From: Amycolatopsis xylanica | Lineage (GTDB): Bacteria; Actinomycetota; Actinomycetes; Mycobacteriales; Pseudonocardiaceae | Direction of reading: 5' to 3' | DNA length: 64,000 nt | Assembly: GCF_900107045.1 (NCBI RefSeq) | Contig: NZ_FNON01000008.1 | Span: forward strand, 1 to 64,000 | Shown here: positions 50,602 to 59,556 of the stretch, piece after piece | Layout: each line of letters starts with the position of its first letter | How positions within the stretch are numbered: the first letter of the stretch is position 1 | Program-made: the position numbers and the translations under genes | The notes under the pieces: generated by a model | The model's input: only the letters and a program-made list of their open reading frames with translations | The model's database searches: none | What the model was told of the DNA's origin: nothing

Positions 50602-52038
50602 ATGGGAGACTTGAGCCACCGCCGCAAGCTCGGCGTACTGGCGATCTGCTGCATGAGCCTGTTCATCGTCGGCCTGGACAGCACGATCGTGAACCTCGCG
50701 CTGCCGTCGATCCGGCGCGACCTGGACGCGTCGGTGTCCAGCCTGCAGTGGACGATCGACGCGTACACGCTGGTGCTGGCCAGCCTGCTGATGCTCGCGG
50801 GCTCCACGGCCGACCGGATCGGCAGGCGGCGCACCTTCCAAACCGGGCTCGTGCTGTTCAGCCTCGGCTCGCTGCTGTGCGGCATCGCGACGAACGCCGC
50901 GCTGCTCATCGTGTTCCGGATGCTGCAGGCGGTCGGCGGGTCGATGCTCAACCCGGTCGCGATGTCCATCATCACCAACACCTTCACCGAGCCGAAGGAG
51001 CGCGCCCGCGCGATCGGCGTCTGGGGCGGCGTGGTCGGGCTGAGCATGGCCGTCGGCCCGATGGTCGGCGGCCTGCTGGTCGAGTCGGTCGGCTGGCGGT
51101 CGATCTTCTGGATGAACGTGCCGGTCGGCGCGGTCGCGCTGGTGCTGACCGCGCTGTTCGTGCCCGAGTCGCGCGCCGCCCGCGCCCGCCGGATCGACCC
51201 GGTCGGGCAGCTGCTGGTCATCCTGCTGCTGGCGAGCCTGACGTTCGGGATCATCGAAAGCCCCAACCAGGGCCTGTCGTCGCCGCTGATCATCGGCGCG
51301 TTCACGCTGGCGGTGCTCTCGCTGGTGACGCTCATCTGGTACGAACAGCGACGCGAGGAACCGTTGCTGGACTTGCGTTTCTTCCGCAGCGCGCCGTTCT
51401 CGGGCGCGACGCTGACGGCGATCAGCGGGTTCGCCGCGCTGGCCGGGTTCCTGTTCCTCAACTCGCTGTACCTGCAGGAGGTGCGCGGGCTTTCCCCGCT
51501 GCACGCGGGTCTGCTGACGCTGCCGATGGCGGCGATGACCGCCGGGTTCGCGCCGGTGTCCGGCTGGATCGTGAGCACCCGTGGACCGAGGCTGCCGCTG
51601 CTGGTCGCGGGCGCCGGGCTGACGCTGTCCGCGCTGCTGCTGACCGGCATGACCGCGCAGACGCCGGTGGCGCAGCTCGTGCTGGCGTACGTCGTGTTCG
51701 GCATCGGCTTCGGCATGCTCAACGCGCCGATCACCAACGCCGCCGTCTCGGGAATGCCCAGGTCACAGGCGGGCGTCGCGGCGGCGGTCGCGTCGACCAG
51801 CCGCCAGGTCGGCGCGTCGCTCGGCGTCGCGGTCATCGGCTCGGTGGTCACCGCGCAGATCTCCGGCCCGTTCGAGACGGGGTTCGCGGCGGCCAGTCAC
51901 CTGGGCTGGTGGATCATTTTCGGGTGCGGCCTCATCGTGATCGCGCTCGGAGTGCTCACCACGGGCCGCTGGGCGCGGGCGACCGCTTCGGCCGTCTCGG
52001 TGGACTTTCTGGAGGAATCGCTGGTGAAGACGGCATGA
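50602..52038 (+). CDS. MFS drug efflux transporter, DHA2 (14-TM, EmrB/QacA type)
   Basis: 478 aa. Motif A region GSTADRIGRRRTFQTGL after TM2, motif D1 in TM1 (LDSTIVNLALPSIRRDL, the DHA2 mark), motif C in TM5 (GVWGGVVGLSMAVGPMVGG, GPxxGG type). Fourteen TM helices are predicted. It is a proton-driven exporter of hydrophobic compounds. The stop overlaps the MarR start (ATGA); the MarR protein likely represses it. Confidence 0.93.
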   Translation: MGDLSHRRKLGVLAICCMSLFIVGLDSTIVNLALPSIRRDLDASVSSLQWTIDAYTLVLASLLMLAGSTADRIGRRRTFQTGLVLFSLGSLLCGIATNAALLIVFRMLQAVGGSMLNPVAMSIITNTFTEPKERARAIGVWGGVVGLSMAVGPMVGGLLVESVGWRSIFWMNVPVGAVALVLTALFVPESRAARARRIDPVGQLLVILLLASLTFGIIESPNQGLSSPLIIGAFTLAVLSLVTLIWYEQRREEPLLDLRFFRSAPFSGATLTAISGFAALAGFLFLNSLYLQEVRGLSPLHAGLLTLPMAAMTAGFAPVSGWIVSTRGPRLPLLVAGAGLTLSALLLTGMTAQTPVAQLVLAYVVFGIGFGMLNAPITNAAVSGMPRSQAGVAAAVASTSRQVGASLGVAVIGSVVTAQISGPFETGFAAASHLGWWIIFGCGLIVIALGVLTTGRWARATASAVSVDFLEESLVKTA

Positions 52039-52448
52039 GCGACGCGGCACAGGTCTGGCAGCGCCTGCGCACCGTGGTGCTGGAGCAGCACGACCGGCGG
52101 CACGAGGTCTGCGCCGCGCTCGGGATGAGCTTCATCAAGATCAAGGCACTCGGGTACATCGCCAAGGGGCCGATGACGCTGACGGAGCTGACCGAGCGGC
52201 TGGTCACCGACCGGCCGTACACGACGCTGGTGGTCGACGACCTCGAGCGCCGGGGCCTGGCCGAGCGGACCGTCCACCCGGACGACCGCCGCCGCAAGAT
52301 CGTCTCCATCACCCCCGCGGGCCTGAAGGACGCCGAACGCGCGAGGAAGATCGTCGGCGCGCCCCCCGAGCCCCTCCTCGCCCTGTCCGCCTCGGAGCTG
52401 GAGACCCTGGACCGCATACTCGGGAAGCTCGTCGACGGCCCGGGATAA
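52035..52448 (+). CDS. MarR-family regulator
   Basis: 137 aa from ATG 52035. Winged HTH: FIKIKALGYIAKGPMTLTELTERLVTDRPYTTLVVDDLERRGLAERTVHPDDRRRKIVSITPAG, including the wing DDRRRKI. Cotranscribed with the MFS gene, so it senses exported compounds and controls the pair. The last codons and the TAA stop (Gly-Pro-Gly-stop) are part of palindrome family B. Confidence 0.92.
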   Translation: MSDAAQVWQRLRTVVLEQHDRRHEVCAALGMSFIKIKALGYIAKGPMTLTELTERLVTDRPYTTLVVDDLERRGLAERTVHPDDRRRKIVSITPAGLKDAERARKIVGAPPEPLLALSASELETLDRILGKLVDGPG

Positions 52449-52491
52449 AGCGGGCTTTATCCCGGGGTGGCGTAAAGCCCGCTTTATCCCG
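52441..52491. repeat. Palindrome family B, copy 2 (supplies both convergent stop codons)
   Basis: CGGGATAAAGCGGGCTTTA (52441-52459) with its complement at 52473-52491. TAA of the MarR gene (52446-52448, plus) and TAA of the iron-ADH-fold gene (52486-52484, minus) both lie in the arms, so the two convergent proteins both end Pro-Gly. Confidence 0.85.
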
Positions 52492-53611
52492 GGGTGACCG
52501 TGGTTTCGAAGAAGGCGGCCAGGTCTTCGCGGCAGGCGCCGGGGAAGCCGGGCGCCGCGTCCGCCCAGACCAGGTCGGCCAGGTCGCAGGCGCCGGGGTC
52601 GCCCTCGGTCAGGTAGGACAGCCGATCCGGCAATGTCCAGGCCGCCAGGCGCTGGCGTACCCACTCCCCCGGGTCCAACACCGCCGAACCGCCGCTCAGC
52701 ATGCCGAGCACCTCGGAAACCCGGCCAGGCCAAGGGCCGATCGGATTGTCCTTGGTGCTCACCCAGTCCGCGAGCAAGGTGGTGAGCACCGCCGAAGCCG
52801 GGATGTCGAGCACGGCCGCGATCGGCGTGGCGAGGCGCCAGAGCCGGTGTTGCCCGTCGCAGCGGCCGTAGGAGGCCCAGTTGGTCACCGTGGCCGCGCT
52901 GCTGACGGCGAGGCGGTGGATGGCCGGGACACGCATGTCCTCCGGCAGGCGGGCGGCGACGGTGTCCGCGTCCGCGAGGACACAGCGGGCCAGCGCGACC
53001 GTGATCTCGTCGGCCATGCGGGAGCCCGCAGGCTCGCTCATCGCGGGCACCAGCAGCCTGGCGAGCGCTTCGACCGCTCCATAAAGGACCGAACGCGTCG
53101 AAGCGGTGGCCGTCGACTCGGGGTCGAGCACCGCGAGCGCCGGGCGGAAAGCGGGTTTGTCCAAGACCAGGCGGCGATCGCCGTCGGCCAGCACGGTGAC
53201 CGGGCTGACCTCACTGGCCGTGCCGACCGTGGTCGGCACCGCGACCGTCCGCAGTGGACGGTGGCAGCCACGGAAGCCCGGGTTGGTCGCGGCGAACGCG
53301 GCCGCCTTGACGACGTCGATCACCCGGTCGTCGCCGATCGCGAGCAGGGTGTCGGCCTCCGCGAAGCGGGCGGCTTCGGTCAGGCGGAGCACTTCCGGCA
53401 GCCCGGCGCGGTCCAGCGGGAAGGGCACGGTCCGCAGGCCGGCGTCCACAAGGGACGAACACCAGCGCTGGACGAGCCCGTCCCGGCAGGCGTCGGAGCC
53501 GGACACGATGAGCACCCGTTTCGACTGACCGGCCAGCGCTCGCGCGGCGCGCCGCCGCGCCCCGATCCCGGTCAGAACTTCGGTGGGGGCCTGCCAATCC
53601 CAACGAGCCAT
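52484..53611 (-). CDS. Iron-ADH/DHQS-fold protein with lost metal and NAD motifs
   Basis: 375 aa. The fold is recognisable by PTTVGTASEVSPVTVLADG, VLDPESTATAS and the helical C-terminal half. By alignment with FucO, the four iron ligands are replaced: Asp194 by Glu and His198 by Arg (AVEALARL), His263 by Arg (HRLWRLA), and His277 by Ala (DIPAS). The NAD glycine motif GGGSxxD reads GDDRVID. It is therefore unlikely to be an iron-dependent alcohol dehydrogenase. It could use another metal-free reaction, bind nucleotides or be a pseudoenzyme. Single gene between the MFS/MarR pair and the siderophore permeases. Confidence 0.75.
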   Translation of the reverse strand: MARWDWQAPTEVLTGIGARRRAARALAGQSKRVLIVSGSDACRDGLVQRWCSSLVDAGLRTVPFPLDRAGLPEVLRLTEAARFAEADTLLAIGDDRVIDVVKAAAFAATNPGFRGCHRPLRTVAVPTTVGTASEVSPVTVLADGDRRLVLDKPAFRPALAVLDPESTATASTRSVLYGAVEALARLLVPAMSEPAGSRMADEITVALARCVLADADTVAARLPEDMRVPAIHRLAVSSAATVTNWASYGRCDGQHRLWRLATPIAAVLDIPASAVLTTLLADWVSTKDNPIGPWPGRVSEVLGMLSGGSAVLDPGEWVRQRLAAWTLPDRLSYLTEGDPGACDLADLVWADAAPGFPGACREDLAAFFETTVTPG

Positions 53612-53735
53612 GGTCAACTCCGGCGAGGTAGCGCGAGTGTTCGCACGCAACATCCGGCAGCGGGCACCGCACCGGCAAGATGATCATCGCGAGTACGTCA
53701 GCTGGCCGCCTGAACTCTGCACCATGCAGATCGGC

Positions 53736-54698
53736 TCAGGCCCGCTTGCGGCGCCAGGCGCCGATCAGCAGCCACAGCAGATAGAGCCCGCCGACGAGCC
53801 CGGTCGCGATCCCGACCGGCAGGCTCGCGGCCGGAAACAGCCGCTGGGTAAGGAAATCGCACGTCACGAGCAGCAGCGCGCCCACGAGCGCGGACGCCCC
53901 GACGCGCAGCGAGCCGACCACTCGCTTGGCCAGCTGGGGCGCGGCGAGCGCGACGAACGCGATCGGGCCGGCGATGGCGGTCGCGAAGGCGGTCAGGCCG
54001 ACGCTCACCGTGAGCAGCACCAGCCGGGTGCGCTCGACGGGCACGCCGAGACCGGTCGCGGCGTCGTCCCCCATCTCCATCAACGCCATCCGCCTGCCGT
54101 GCACGAGCCCGAGCGGCAGCAGCACGGCCACCGCCGCCGCGACCGGGCCGACGTGTTCCCAGCCGAGCCCGTTCAGCCCGCCGACGAGCCAGGACTGCGC
54201 CGCGGCCGCGTCACGCAGCGAGGCCCGGGTGATCAGGTACGAGTTGACCGCGATGAGCATCGCCGACACCCCGAGCCCCACCAGCACCAGCCGGACACCC
54301 TGCACCCCGCGCCGGTAGGTGAGCAGATAGATCGCCACAGCCGTCAGGAAACCGCCCGCCAGCGCGCCCGCCGAGGTCTCGGCCGTCCCGGCGTCGGTCA
54401 GCACGATGAGCAGCAGCGCGCCGGTCGCGGCGCCCTCGGTGAACCCGATCATGTCCGGGCTGCCCAGCGGGTTCCCGGACAGGCTCTGCGTGATCGCGCC
54501 GCCCGCCGCGAGCGCGGCGCCGACCAGCAGCCCGGCCAGCAGCCTCGGCAGCCGGAACTCGGTCACGATGAACTGCGCGTCCCCGGTGCCGGTCAGCGCG
54601 CCGAAGACCTCGCCGAGCGAGAGCGGATAGTCGCCGCTGGCCAGGCTGAGCACGCTGATCGCGAGCACCGCCAGCACGAGCGCGCCCCGGCGGATCAT
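53736..54698 (-). CDS. Iron-siderophore ABC permease (FecD/FepG-like)
   Basis: 320 aa from ATG 54698 (ATGA overlap with the upstream permease). FecCD signature: FRLPRLLAGLLVGAALAAGG, QSLSGNPLGSPDMIGFTEGA, GLNGLGWEHV and the coupling region EMGDDAATGLGVPVERTR with IAGPIAFVALAAPQLAKR. About ten TM helices. It forms a heterodimer with its neighbour; no ATPase gene is present in the window, so an FecE-type ATPase must be encoded elsewhere. Confidence 0.93.
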   Translation of the reverse strand: MIRRGALVLAVLAISVLSLASGDYPLSLGEVFGALTGTGDAQFIVTEFRLPRLLAGLLVGAALAAGGAITQSLSGNPLGSPDMIGFTEGAATGALLLIVLTDAGTAETSAGALAGGFLTAVAIYLLTYRRGVQGVRLVLVGLGVSAMLIAVNSYLITRASLRDAAAAQSWLVGGLNGLGWEHVGPVAAAVAVLLPLGLVHGRRMALMEMGDDAATGLGVPVERTRLVLLTVSVGLTAFATAIAGPIAFVALAAPQLAKRVVGSLRVGASALVGALLLVTCDFLTQRLFPAASLPVGIATGLVGGLYLLWLLIGAWRRKRA

Positions 54699-55678
54699 CG
54701 GCGCACCAGCGCGATGAACACCGGCGCGCCGAGGAACGCCGTCACGATGGCCACCTGCAGTTCCTCCGGCGCGATCACCACCCTGCCGACGATGTCCGCG
54801 AGCAGCAGCAGAATCGGCGCGAGCAGCGCGGAAAGCGGGAAAACCCAGCGCTGGTCGGGCCCGACGAGCAGCCTGGCCGCACGGGGCACGGCCAGCCCGA
54901 CGAACGCGATCGGCCCGGCCGCCGCCGTCGCCGCTCCACAAAGGACGGTGACGGCCACGACGCCGAGCGCCTTGGTCCTGCCGACCCGCACGCCGAGCGC
55001 ACGGCCGTGCTGGTCGCCGAGCGCGAGCACGTTGAACGGCCGCGCCAGGCACAGCGCGAGCACGATGCCCGCCGCGATGAACGGCGCGAGCGCGGTGACC
55101 ACGTCCATCCGGCGCCCGGACAGCGAACCGACGCTCCAGAACCGGAACTGGTTGAACGTCTCCGTGTTGAGCATCAGCAACGCCGAGACGTAGGCGATGA
55201 GCACGGCGGTGACGGCCGCGCCCGCCAGCAGGATCCGGTCCGGCGTGACCCCGCCGCCCGCCGAACCCGCGCCGTAGACGAGCATCGCCGCGAGCGCCGC
55301 GCCCGCGAAGGCGAACCAGACGTACCCCGAGACGCTCGCCACGCCCGCGAAGGCGATGCCGGAGACGACCGCGGCGGCCGCGCCCGCGTTGATGCCGAAG
55401 AGCCCCGGATCTGCGAGCGGGTTGCCGGTCATCGCCTGGAGCACGGCTCCGGCCAGGCCGAGCGCGGCGCCGACGAGGATGCCGAGCAGCGTCCTCGGCA
55501 CCCGCAGGTCGTGGATGATCGCGGCCTCCGGCGACCCGTCGTGGTGCAGCAGCACCGAGAGCGTCGAGCCGAACGGGATGCTCTTCGACCCGATCCACAG
55601 GCTGAGCAAGGACACCAGAGCGAGCACCGCCAGTGCGGCCAGCAGCGCTCCGAACCGGCGGACTGAGATCACGCTCAT
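54695..55678 (-). CDS. Iron-siderophore ABC permease (FecC/FepD-like)
   Basis: 327 aa from ATG 55678. LRVPRTLLGILVGAALGLAGAVLQ, GNPLADPGLFGINAGAA, GDQHGRALGVRVGRTKA, GPIAFVGLAVPRAARLLVG. Its start codon lies at the edge of the iron box, so the transcript begins close to the start codon and is repressed under iron sufficiency (inference). Divergent from the binding-protein gene. Confidence 0.93.
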   Translation of the reverse strand: MSVISVRRFGALLAALAVLALVSLLSLWIGSKSIPFGSTLSVLLHHDGSPEAAIIHDLRVPRTLLGILVGAALGLAGAVLQAMTGNPLADPGLFGINAGAAAAVVSGIAFAGVASVSGYVWFAFAGAALAAMLVYGAGSAGGGVTPDRILLAGAAVTAVLIAYVSALLMLNTETFNQFRFWSVGSLSGRRMDVVTALAPFIAAGIVLALCLARPFNVLALGDQHGRALGVRVGRTKALGVVAVTVLCGAATAAAGPIAFVGLAVPRAARLLVGPDQRWVFPLSALLAPILLLLADIVGRVVIAPEELQVAIVTAFLGAPVFIALVRR

Positions 55679-55696
55679 AAGGTTAGGCTAACCTGA
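55678..55696. promoter_or_regulatory. Iron box (IdeR/DmdR1 site) in the divergent siderophore promoter
   Basis: TAAGGTTAGGCTAACCTGA matches the consensus TTAGGTTAGGCTAACCTAA at 17 of 19 positions. It lies between the divergent FecC-like permease and the siderophore-binding lipoprotein genes, and would repress both. Confidence 0.92.
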
Positions 55697-55721
55697 CAAG
55701 CTGCTGATCATGGAGGTACCG

Positions 55722-56747
55722 ATGGCTCGAAAAACAGCGCTGGCGCTGTGCGCTTTGCTGCTCACCGCCGCCTGTGGCACCCCAGCGAACCAGACCACCG
55801 CCGCGCCCGGCGCGAGTGCCGCCGAGGCGGGCGCCTTCCCGGCGACCGTCGAGCACAAGTACGGCAGCACCACCGTCAAGGCGGAGCCGCGCCGCGTGCT
55901 GACCGTCGGGCTGACCGAGCAGGACGCGCTGCTCGCGCTCGGCGTGGTCCCGATCGCCACCACCGAATGGTTCGGCGGCTACCCCGGCGCGATCGGCCCG
56001 TGGGCCAAGGACAAGCTCGGCTCCGCGCCGCTCCCCCAGGTGCTGCCCGGCGGCGAGGTCCCGGCCTACGAGAAGATCGCCGCGCTGCACCCCGATCTGA
56101 TCATCGCCCAATATTCGGGCCTGACGCAGGAGCAGTACGACAAGCTGTCCAAGATGGCGCCGGTCATCGCGCAGCCGAAGGCGTACCCCGACTACGGCGT
56201 CGGCTGGCAGGAGGCGACGAAGAACGTCGGCGTCGCCGTCGGCAAGCCCGCGCAGGCACGGAAACTGGTCGACGACCTCGAAGCCAAGTTCGCCGGGATC
56301 CGCGCCCAGCATCCCGAGTTCGCCGGCGCCACCGGGCTGATGGCGACCATGTGGGAGGGATATTTCGTTTACGGGAGCCAAGATCCGCGGTCCCGCGTGC
56401 TCGCTTCGCTCGGGTTCAAGCCGCCCGCCGGTCTCGACGACGTGATGGGCGGCAAGTTCGGCGCGACGCTGAGCGCCGAGCGGACCGATCTGCTCAACGC
56501 CGACGCGCTCGTCTGGATCGTCGAGGGTCTCGAACCCGGTCGCGCGCAGCTCACGAAGGACCCGCTGTACGGCGGGCTCCGCGTGGCCAAGGAGAAGCGC
56601 GACGTCCTGGTCGACAGCCCGACCGACTACGGCCGCGCGCTGTCGTTCGTCTCCGTGCTGAGCCTGCCGTTCGTACTGGACCGCCTGGTGCCGCAGCTGA
56701 GCGCGGCCGTCGACGGCAACCCGGCCACCGAGGTCAAACCTGCTTAG
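55722..56747 (+). CDS. Iron-siderophore-binding lipoprotein
   Basis: 341 aa from ATG 55722, where GGAGG lies 5 nt upstream (the upstream in-frame ATG at 55710 overlaps that site). Lipobox LLLTAAC|GT, then a class III binding protein: VEHKYGSTTVKAEPRRVLTVGLTEQDALLALGVVPIATTEW, AALHPDLIIAQYSGLTQEQYDKLSKMAPVIAQ and the helix-backbone. It delivers a ferric siderophore to the divergently encoded FecCD-like permeases. Its last 14 nt overlap the convergent SDR gene. Confidence 0.93.
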   Translation: MARKTALALCALLLTAACGTPANQTTAAPGASAAEAGAFPATVEHKYGSTTVKAEPRRVLTVGLTEQDALLALGVVPIATTEWFGGYPGAIGPWAKDKLGSAPLPQVLPGGEVPAYEKIAALHPDLIIAQYSGLTQEQYDKLSKMAPVIAQPKAYPDYGVGWQEATKNVGVAVGKPAQARKLVDDLEAKFAGIRAQHPEFAGATGLMATMWEGYFVYGSQDPRSRVLASLGFKPPAGLDDVMGGKFGATLSAERTDLLNADALVWIVEGLEPGRAQLTKDPLYGGLRVAKEKRDVLVDSPTDYGRALSFVSVLSLPFVLDRLVPQLSAAVDGNPATEVKPA

Positions 56748-57642
56748 CGGTGGCGATCCAGCCCTCGCGGGCGCTCGGGTATTCGGGGCGCCAGCCGGTG
56801 GCGGTCCGGAACCGGGTGTTGCGCACCCGCAGCGACCGGGTCAGCGAGGTGACCCGGTCGCCGAGCACCAGCGCGACCCGGCCGGGGCCGCGTACCCACG
56901 ACCGTTTCCCGGCCGCGCGGGCGAGCGCGTCGGCGAACTCGCGTTTGGTCAGGGGTTCGTCGTCGACGACGTTGTAGATCCCGGCGGGCGCGGTCAGCGC
57001 GGCGGCGACGGCGCTGCCCGCGTCGGTCATGTGAATCGACGAGACGTAACCGCCCGGCGCGCCCATCACCAGCCCGACGCGGCGGCGCGCCTGTGCGAGG
57101 ATCTGCTCGCTGTGCGCGGCGCCCGGCCCGTAGAACCAGCCGAGCCGCAGCACGATCCCGGCGCCACCGGCCCCGGTGAACCGCTTCGCGTTGGCCTCGG
57201 CGGCCAGATTTCCTTGGGTCATCGGATAATCGTCGACCGGCGCGTCCTCGTCGACCCAGCGCGGGCCGTGGTCGCGGTAGAGCATGCTGACCGATTCCTG
57301 GATCACCCGGCCAGCGCCGGCGGCGAGCGCGGCGTCGACGACCGCGGCCGAGCCGAGCGTGCGGATGCGGTCGTTGTCCTTCCACGCGCTGGCGTAGAGG
57401 AACTTCGTCATCGGCGGGATCGACGAGGCCAGGTTGACGACGGCGTCGTGCCCCGCGAACGCCTTCGTCAGCGCCTTCGTATCGAAGATGGACACCGAAA
57501 CCGGCTTCGCGCCCTGCCCGGTGAGCACCGCGGCCTTCTCCGGTGAGCGGGCGAGCGCGGACACCTCATGCCCGGCCGCGATCAGCGTGGGAATGACGTG
57601 GCCGCCGATCGCGCCGGTGCCGCCCGTGACGAAAACCTTCAT
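56734..57642 (-). CDS. Extended SDR / NAD-dependent epimerase-like protein
   Basis: 302 aa from ATG 57642. Nucleotide motif VTGGTGAIGGHVIPTL; conserved EDAPVDDYPMTQGNLAAEANA and RLGWFYGPGAAHSEQIL. The catalytic YxxxK is not evident (MTQGNLAAEA in its place), as in atypical NmrA/epimerase-like members. A short exact duplication (GGGTATGAAGGTT, twice 15 nt apart at 57636-57660) offers two ATG starts in the same frame, 57642 and 57657. Role unknown. Confidence 0.82.
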   Translation of the reverse strand: MKVFVTGGTGAIGGHVIPTLIAAGHEVSALARSPEKAAVLTGQGAKPVSVSIFDTKALTKAFAGHDAVVNLASSIPPMTKFLYASAWKDNDRIRTLGSAAVVDAALAAGAGRVIQESVSMLYRDHGPRWVDEDAPVDDYPMTQGNLAAEANAKRFTGAGGAGIVLRLGWFYGPGAAHSEQILAQARRRVGLVMGAPGGYVSSIHMTDAGSAVAAALTAPAGIYNVVDDEPLTKREFADALARAAGKRSWVRGPGRVALVLGDRVTSLTRSLRVRNTRFRTATGWRPEYPSAREGWIATAKQV

Positions 57643-57672
57643 ACCCGCAACCTTCATACCCGCCACGGTAGA

Positions 57673-59010
57673 TCAAGGAAGGGCCCGGCACAGTGCTTCC
57701 AGCGCTGCGCCATAAGCGTGATCCGGTGGAGTCGAGTAGCCGACGACCAGTCCGTCGAACGCGGGCATGGTCGCGTCCGGATGCCGGAACGCGGCCAGCC
57801 CGTCGAGCGCGATCCCTTGCCAGGCGGCGGCTTTCACCACGGACGCCTCCGTGCCGGGCGGCAGCCGGAGCACCGCGTGCAGCCCGGCGGAGATCCCGGT
57901 GACCCCGATGTGCGGCGAAAGCGCGTCGACGAGCTGATCACGTCGGCGCCGGTAGCGCAGGCGCATCCGGCGGATGTGCCGGTCGTAGGCGCCGGAAGTG
58001 ATGAAGTCCGCGAGTGTCAGCTGGTCGGGCACGCTCGCCCAGGCTTCGCGTTCCCCTTTGGCCGCAAGGACTTTCCCGACCAGATGCTCGGGCAGGACCA
58101 TCCACCCGAGACGCAGCGCGGGTGACAGGCTCTTGCTCGCGGAGCCGATGTACAGCACGCGCTCGGGATCGAGGCCTTGCACCGCGCCGACCGGCTGGCG
58201 GTCGTACCGGAACTCACCGTCGTAGTCGTCTTCGATGACCAGGCCGCCCCTCGCCACGACTTCGGCGCGCCGCTCATGATGCAGTGGACCGCCGGTCGGG
58301 AACTGATGCGCGGGCGTCAGCAAGACCGTCTTCGTGGTCAGTTCCGCCACTCGCGCACCGCGTTCGTCCAGCGGCAGCGGGAAAGCACGCGGCAGCAACG
58401 ACCAGTGGAACGGCAGGCCGTACGACTCGACGGACAGCGGACCGGTCAGCACGTGCGGGAACAGCAGCCTGAGCGCGTGCGCGAACCCCGAGCACACCAC
58501 GATCCGGTCCGCCGACGTCCGCACCCCGCGCGCCCGCCCGAGATAGTCCGCCAGCGCGACGCGCAGTTCCACGCGACCACGCGGATCCCCCGGCCCGAAC
58601 GCCTCGGACGGCGCGGCCGTCAACGCCCGGCGCGCGGACGCGAGCCAGTCTGCACGCGGGAACGAAGCCGCGTCCGGCTGGCCTTGCCGCAGGTTGTGCA
58701 CGACCTTGGCCGCGGGCGGCTTCTTCGGCACCCGCACGGGTTTGACGGGCACGGCACGCTGGGCAACCCGCGTCCCGGAACCCTGGCGCGCGGTCAGCCT
58801 GCCCTCCGCGACCAGCTCCGCGTACGCGTCGGCGACCGTGTTGCGCGCGATGCCGAGATCCGTGGCCAGCGACCGGTACGGCGGCAGCCGCGTACCGGCC
58901 GGGAGCCTGCCGACGGCCTCGCGCAGCGCCCCGATGAGCGCCGCGCGCTTGCTCCCGGCCGCCGCGAGGTCGAGGTGCAGGTCGACCGAATTGACCCATG
59001 ATTCTTCCAT
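57673..59010 (-). CDS. MocR/PdxR-type regulator (GntR HTH fused to class I aminotransferase)
   Basis: 445 aa. GntR winged helix (about 20-85: PAGTRLPPYRSLATDLGIARNTVADAYAELVAEGRLTARQGSGTRV) followed by a fold-type I aminotransferase-like domain with PLP Lys in YIGSASKSLSPALRLGW. MocR proteins use bound PLP as a sensor rather than a catalyst. It is divergent from the AhpD-like gene with 47 bp between, so it probably controls that gene. Confidence 0.93.
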   Translation of the reverse strand: MEESWVNSVDLHLDLAAAGSKRAALIGALREAVGRLPAGTRLPPYRSLATDLGIARNTVADAYAELVAEGRLTARQGSGTRVAQRAVPVKPVRVPKKPPAAKVVHNLRQGQPDAASFPRADWLASARRALTAAPSEAFGPGDPRGRVELRVALADYLGRARGVRTSADRIVVCSGFAHALRLLFPHVLTGPLSVESYGLPFHWSLLPRAFPLPLDERGARVAELTTKTVLLTPAHQFPTGGPLHHERRAEVVARGGLVIEDDYDGEFRYDRQPVGAVQGLDPERVLYIGSASKSLSPALRLGWMVLPEHLVGKVLAAKGEREAWASVPDQLTLADFITSGAYDRHIRRMRLRYRRRRDQLVDALSPHIGVTGISAGLHAVLRLPPGTEASVVKAAAWQGIALDGLAAFRHPDATMPAFDGLVVGYSTPPDHAYGAALEALCRALP

Positions 59011-59057
59011 CGGAATGCACCATACATCGGGTCAAAATCGGCCGTAGATTGATCTCC

Positions 59058-59507
59058 ATGACGCACCGAATCAACTTCGCCAAGACCGCGCCGAAGGCCT
59101 TCAAGGCCCTGATCGGCTTCGACGCCGCCGCCCGCGCCGAGCTCGACCCCGCGCTCGTCGAGCTGGTCCAGATCCGCGCCTCGCAGCTCAACGGCTGCGC
59201 CTACTGCCTGCACATGCACACCTCGGACGCCCGCAAGGCAGGCGAGAGCGAAGAGCGGCTGCACATGATCGCCGTGTGGCGCGACGCCTCGAGCTTCTTC
59301 AGCGAGAAGGAGCAGGCGGCACTCGCACTGGCGGAAGCCGTGACGCGGATTTCCGGCGGCGTGCCCGACGACGTCTACGCGACCGCCGCGCGGCACTTCG
59401 GCGAGACCGAACTCGCCCACCTGCTCGCGCTGATCTTCACCATCAACACCTGGAACCGCATCGCCATCAGCACCGCCAAGGTCCCCGGCACCGACGAGCG
59501 CGCCTAA
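59058..59507 (+). CDS. AhpD/carboxymuconolactone-decarboxylase-like protein
   Basis: 149 aa from ATG 59058. AhpD-core motif ASQLNGCAYCLHMHTSDARKAG with Cys47 and Cys50 and the following His, then AVTRISGGVPDD and LLALIFTINTWNRIAIS. A CxxC-dependent alkylhydroperoxidase-like trimer is expected. It is regulated by the divergent MocR protein (inference). The stop is directly followed by palindrome family A. Confidence 0.92.
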   Translation: MTHRINFAKTAPKAFKALIGFDAAARAELDPALVELVQIRASQLNGCAYCLHMHTSDARKAGESEERLHMIAVWRDASSFFSEKEQAALALAEAVTRISGGVPDDVYATAARHFGETELAHLLALIFTINTWNRIAISTAKVPGTDERA

Positions 59508-59556
59508 GGGGTCGTGAGTGTTGCGGCCGGTTAGAACCGGCCGCAACACTCACGAC
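59508..59556. repeat. Dispersed palindrome family A, copy 4 (terminator between convergent genes)
   Basis: CGTGAGTGTTGC-GGCCGGTT-AG-AACCGGCC-GCAACACTCACG, the most symmetric copy (22-bp arms, 2-nt loop). It fills the whole gap between the AhpD-like stop and the SBP stop. Confidence 0.9.
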
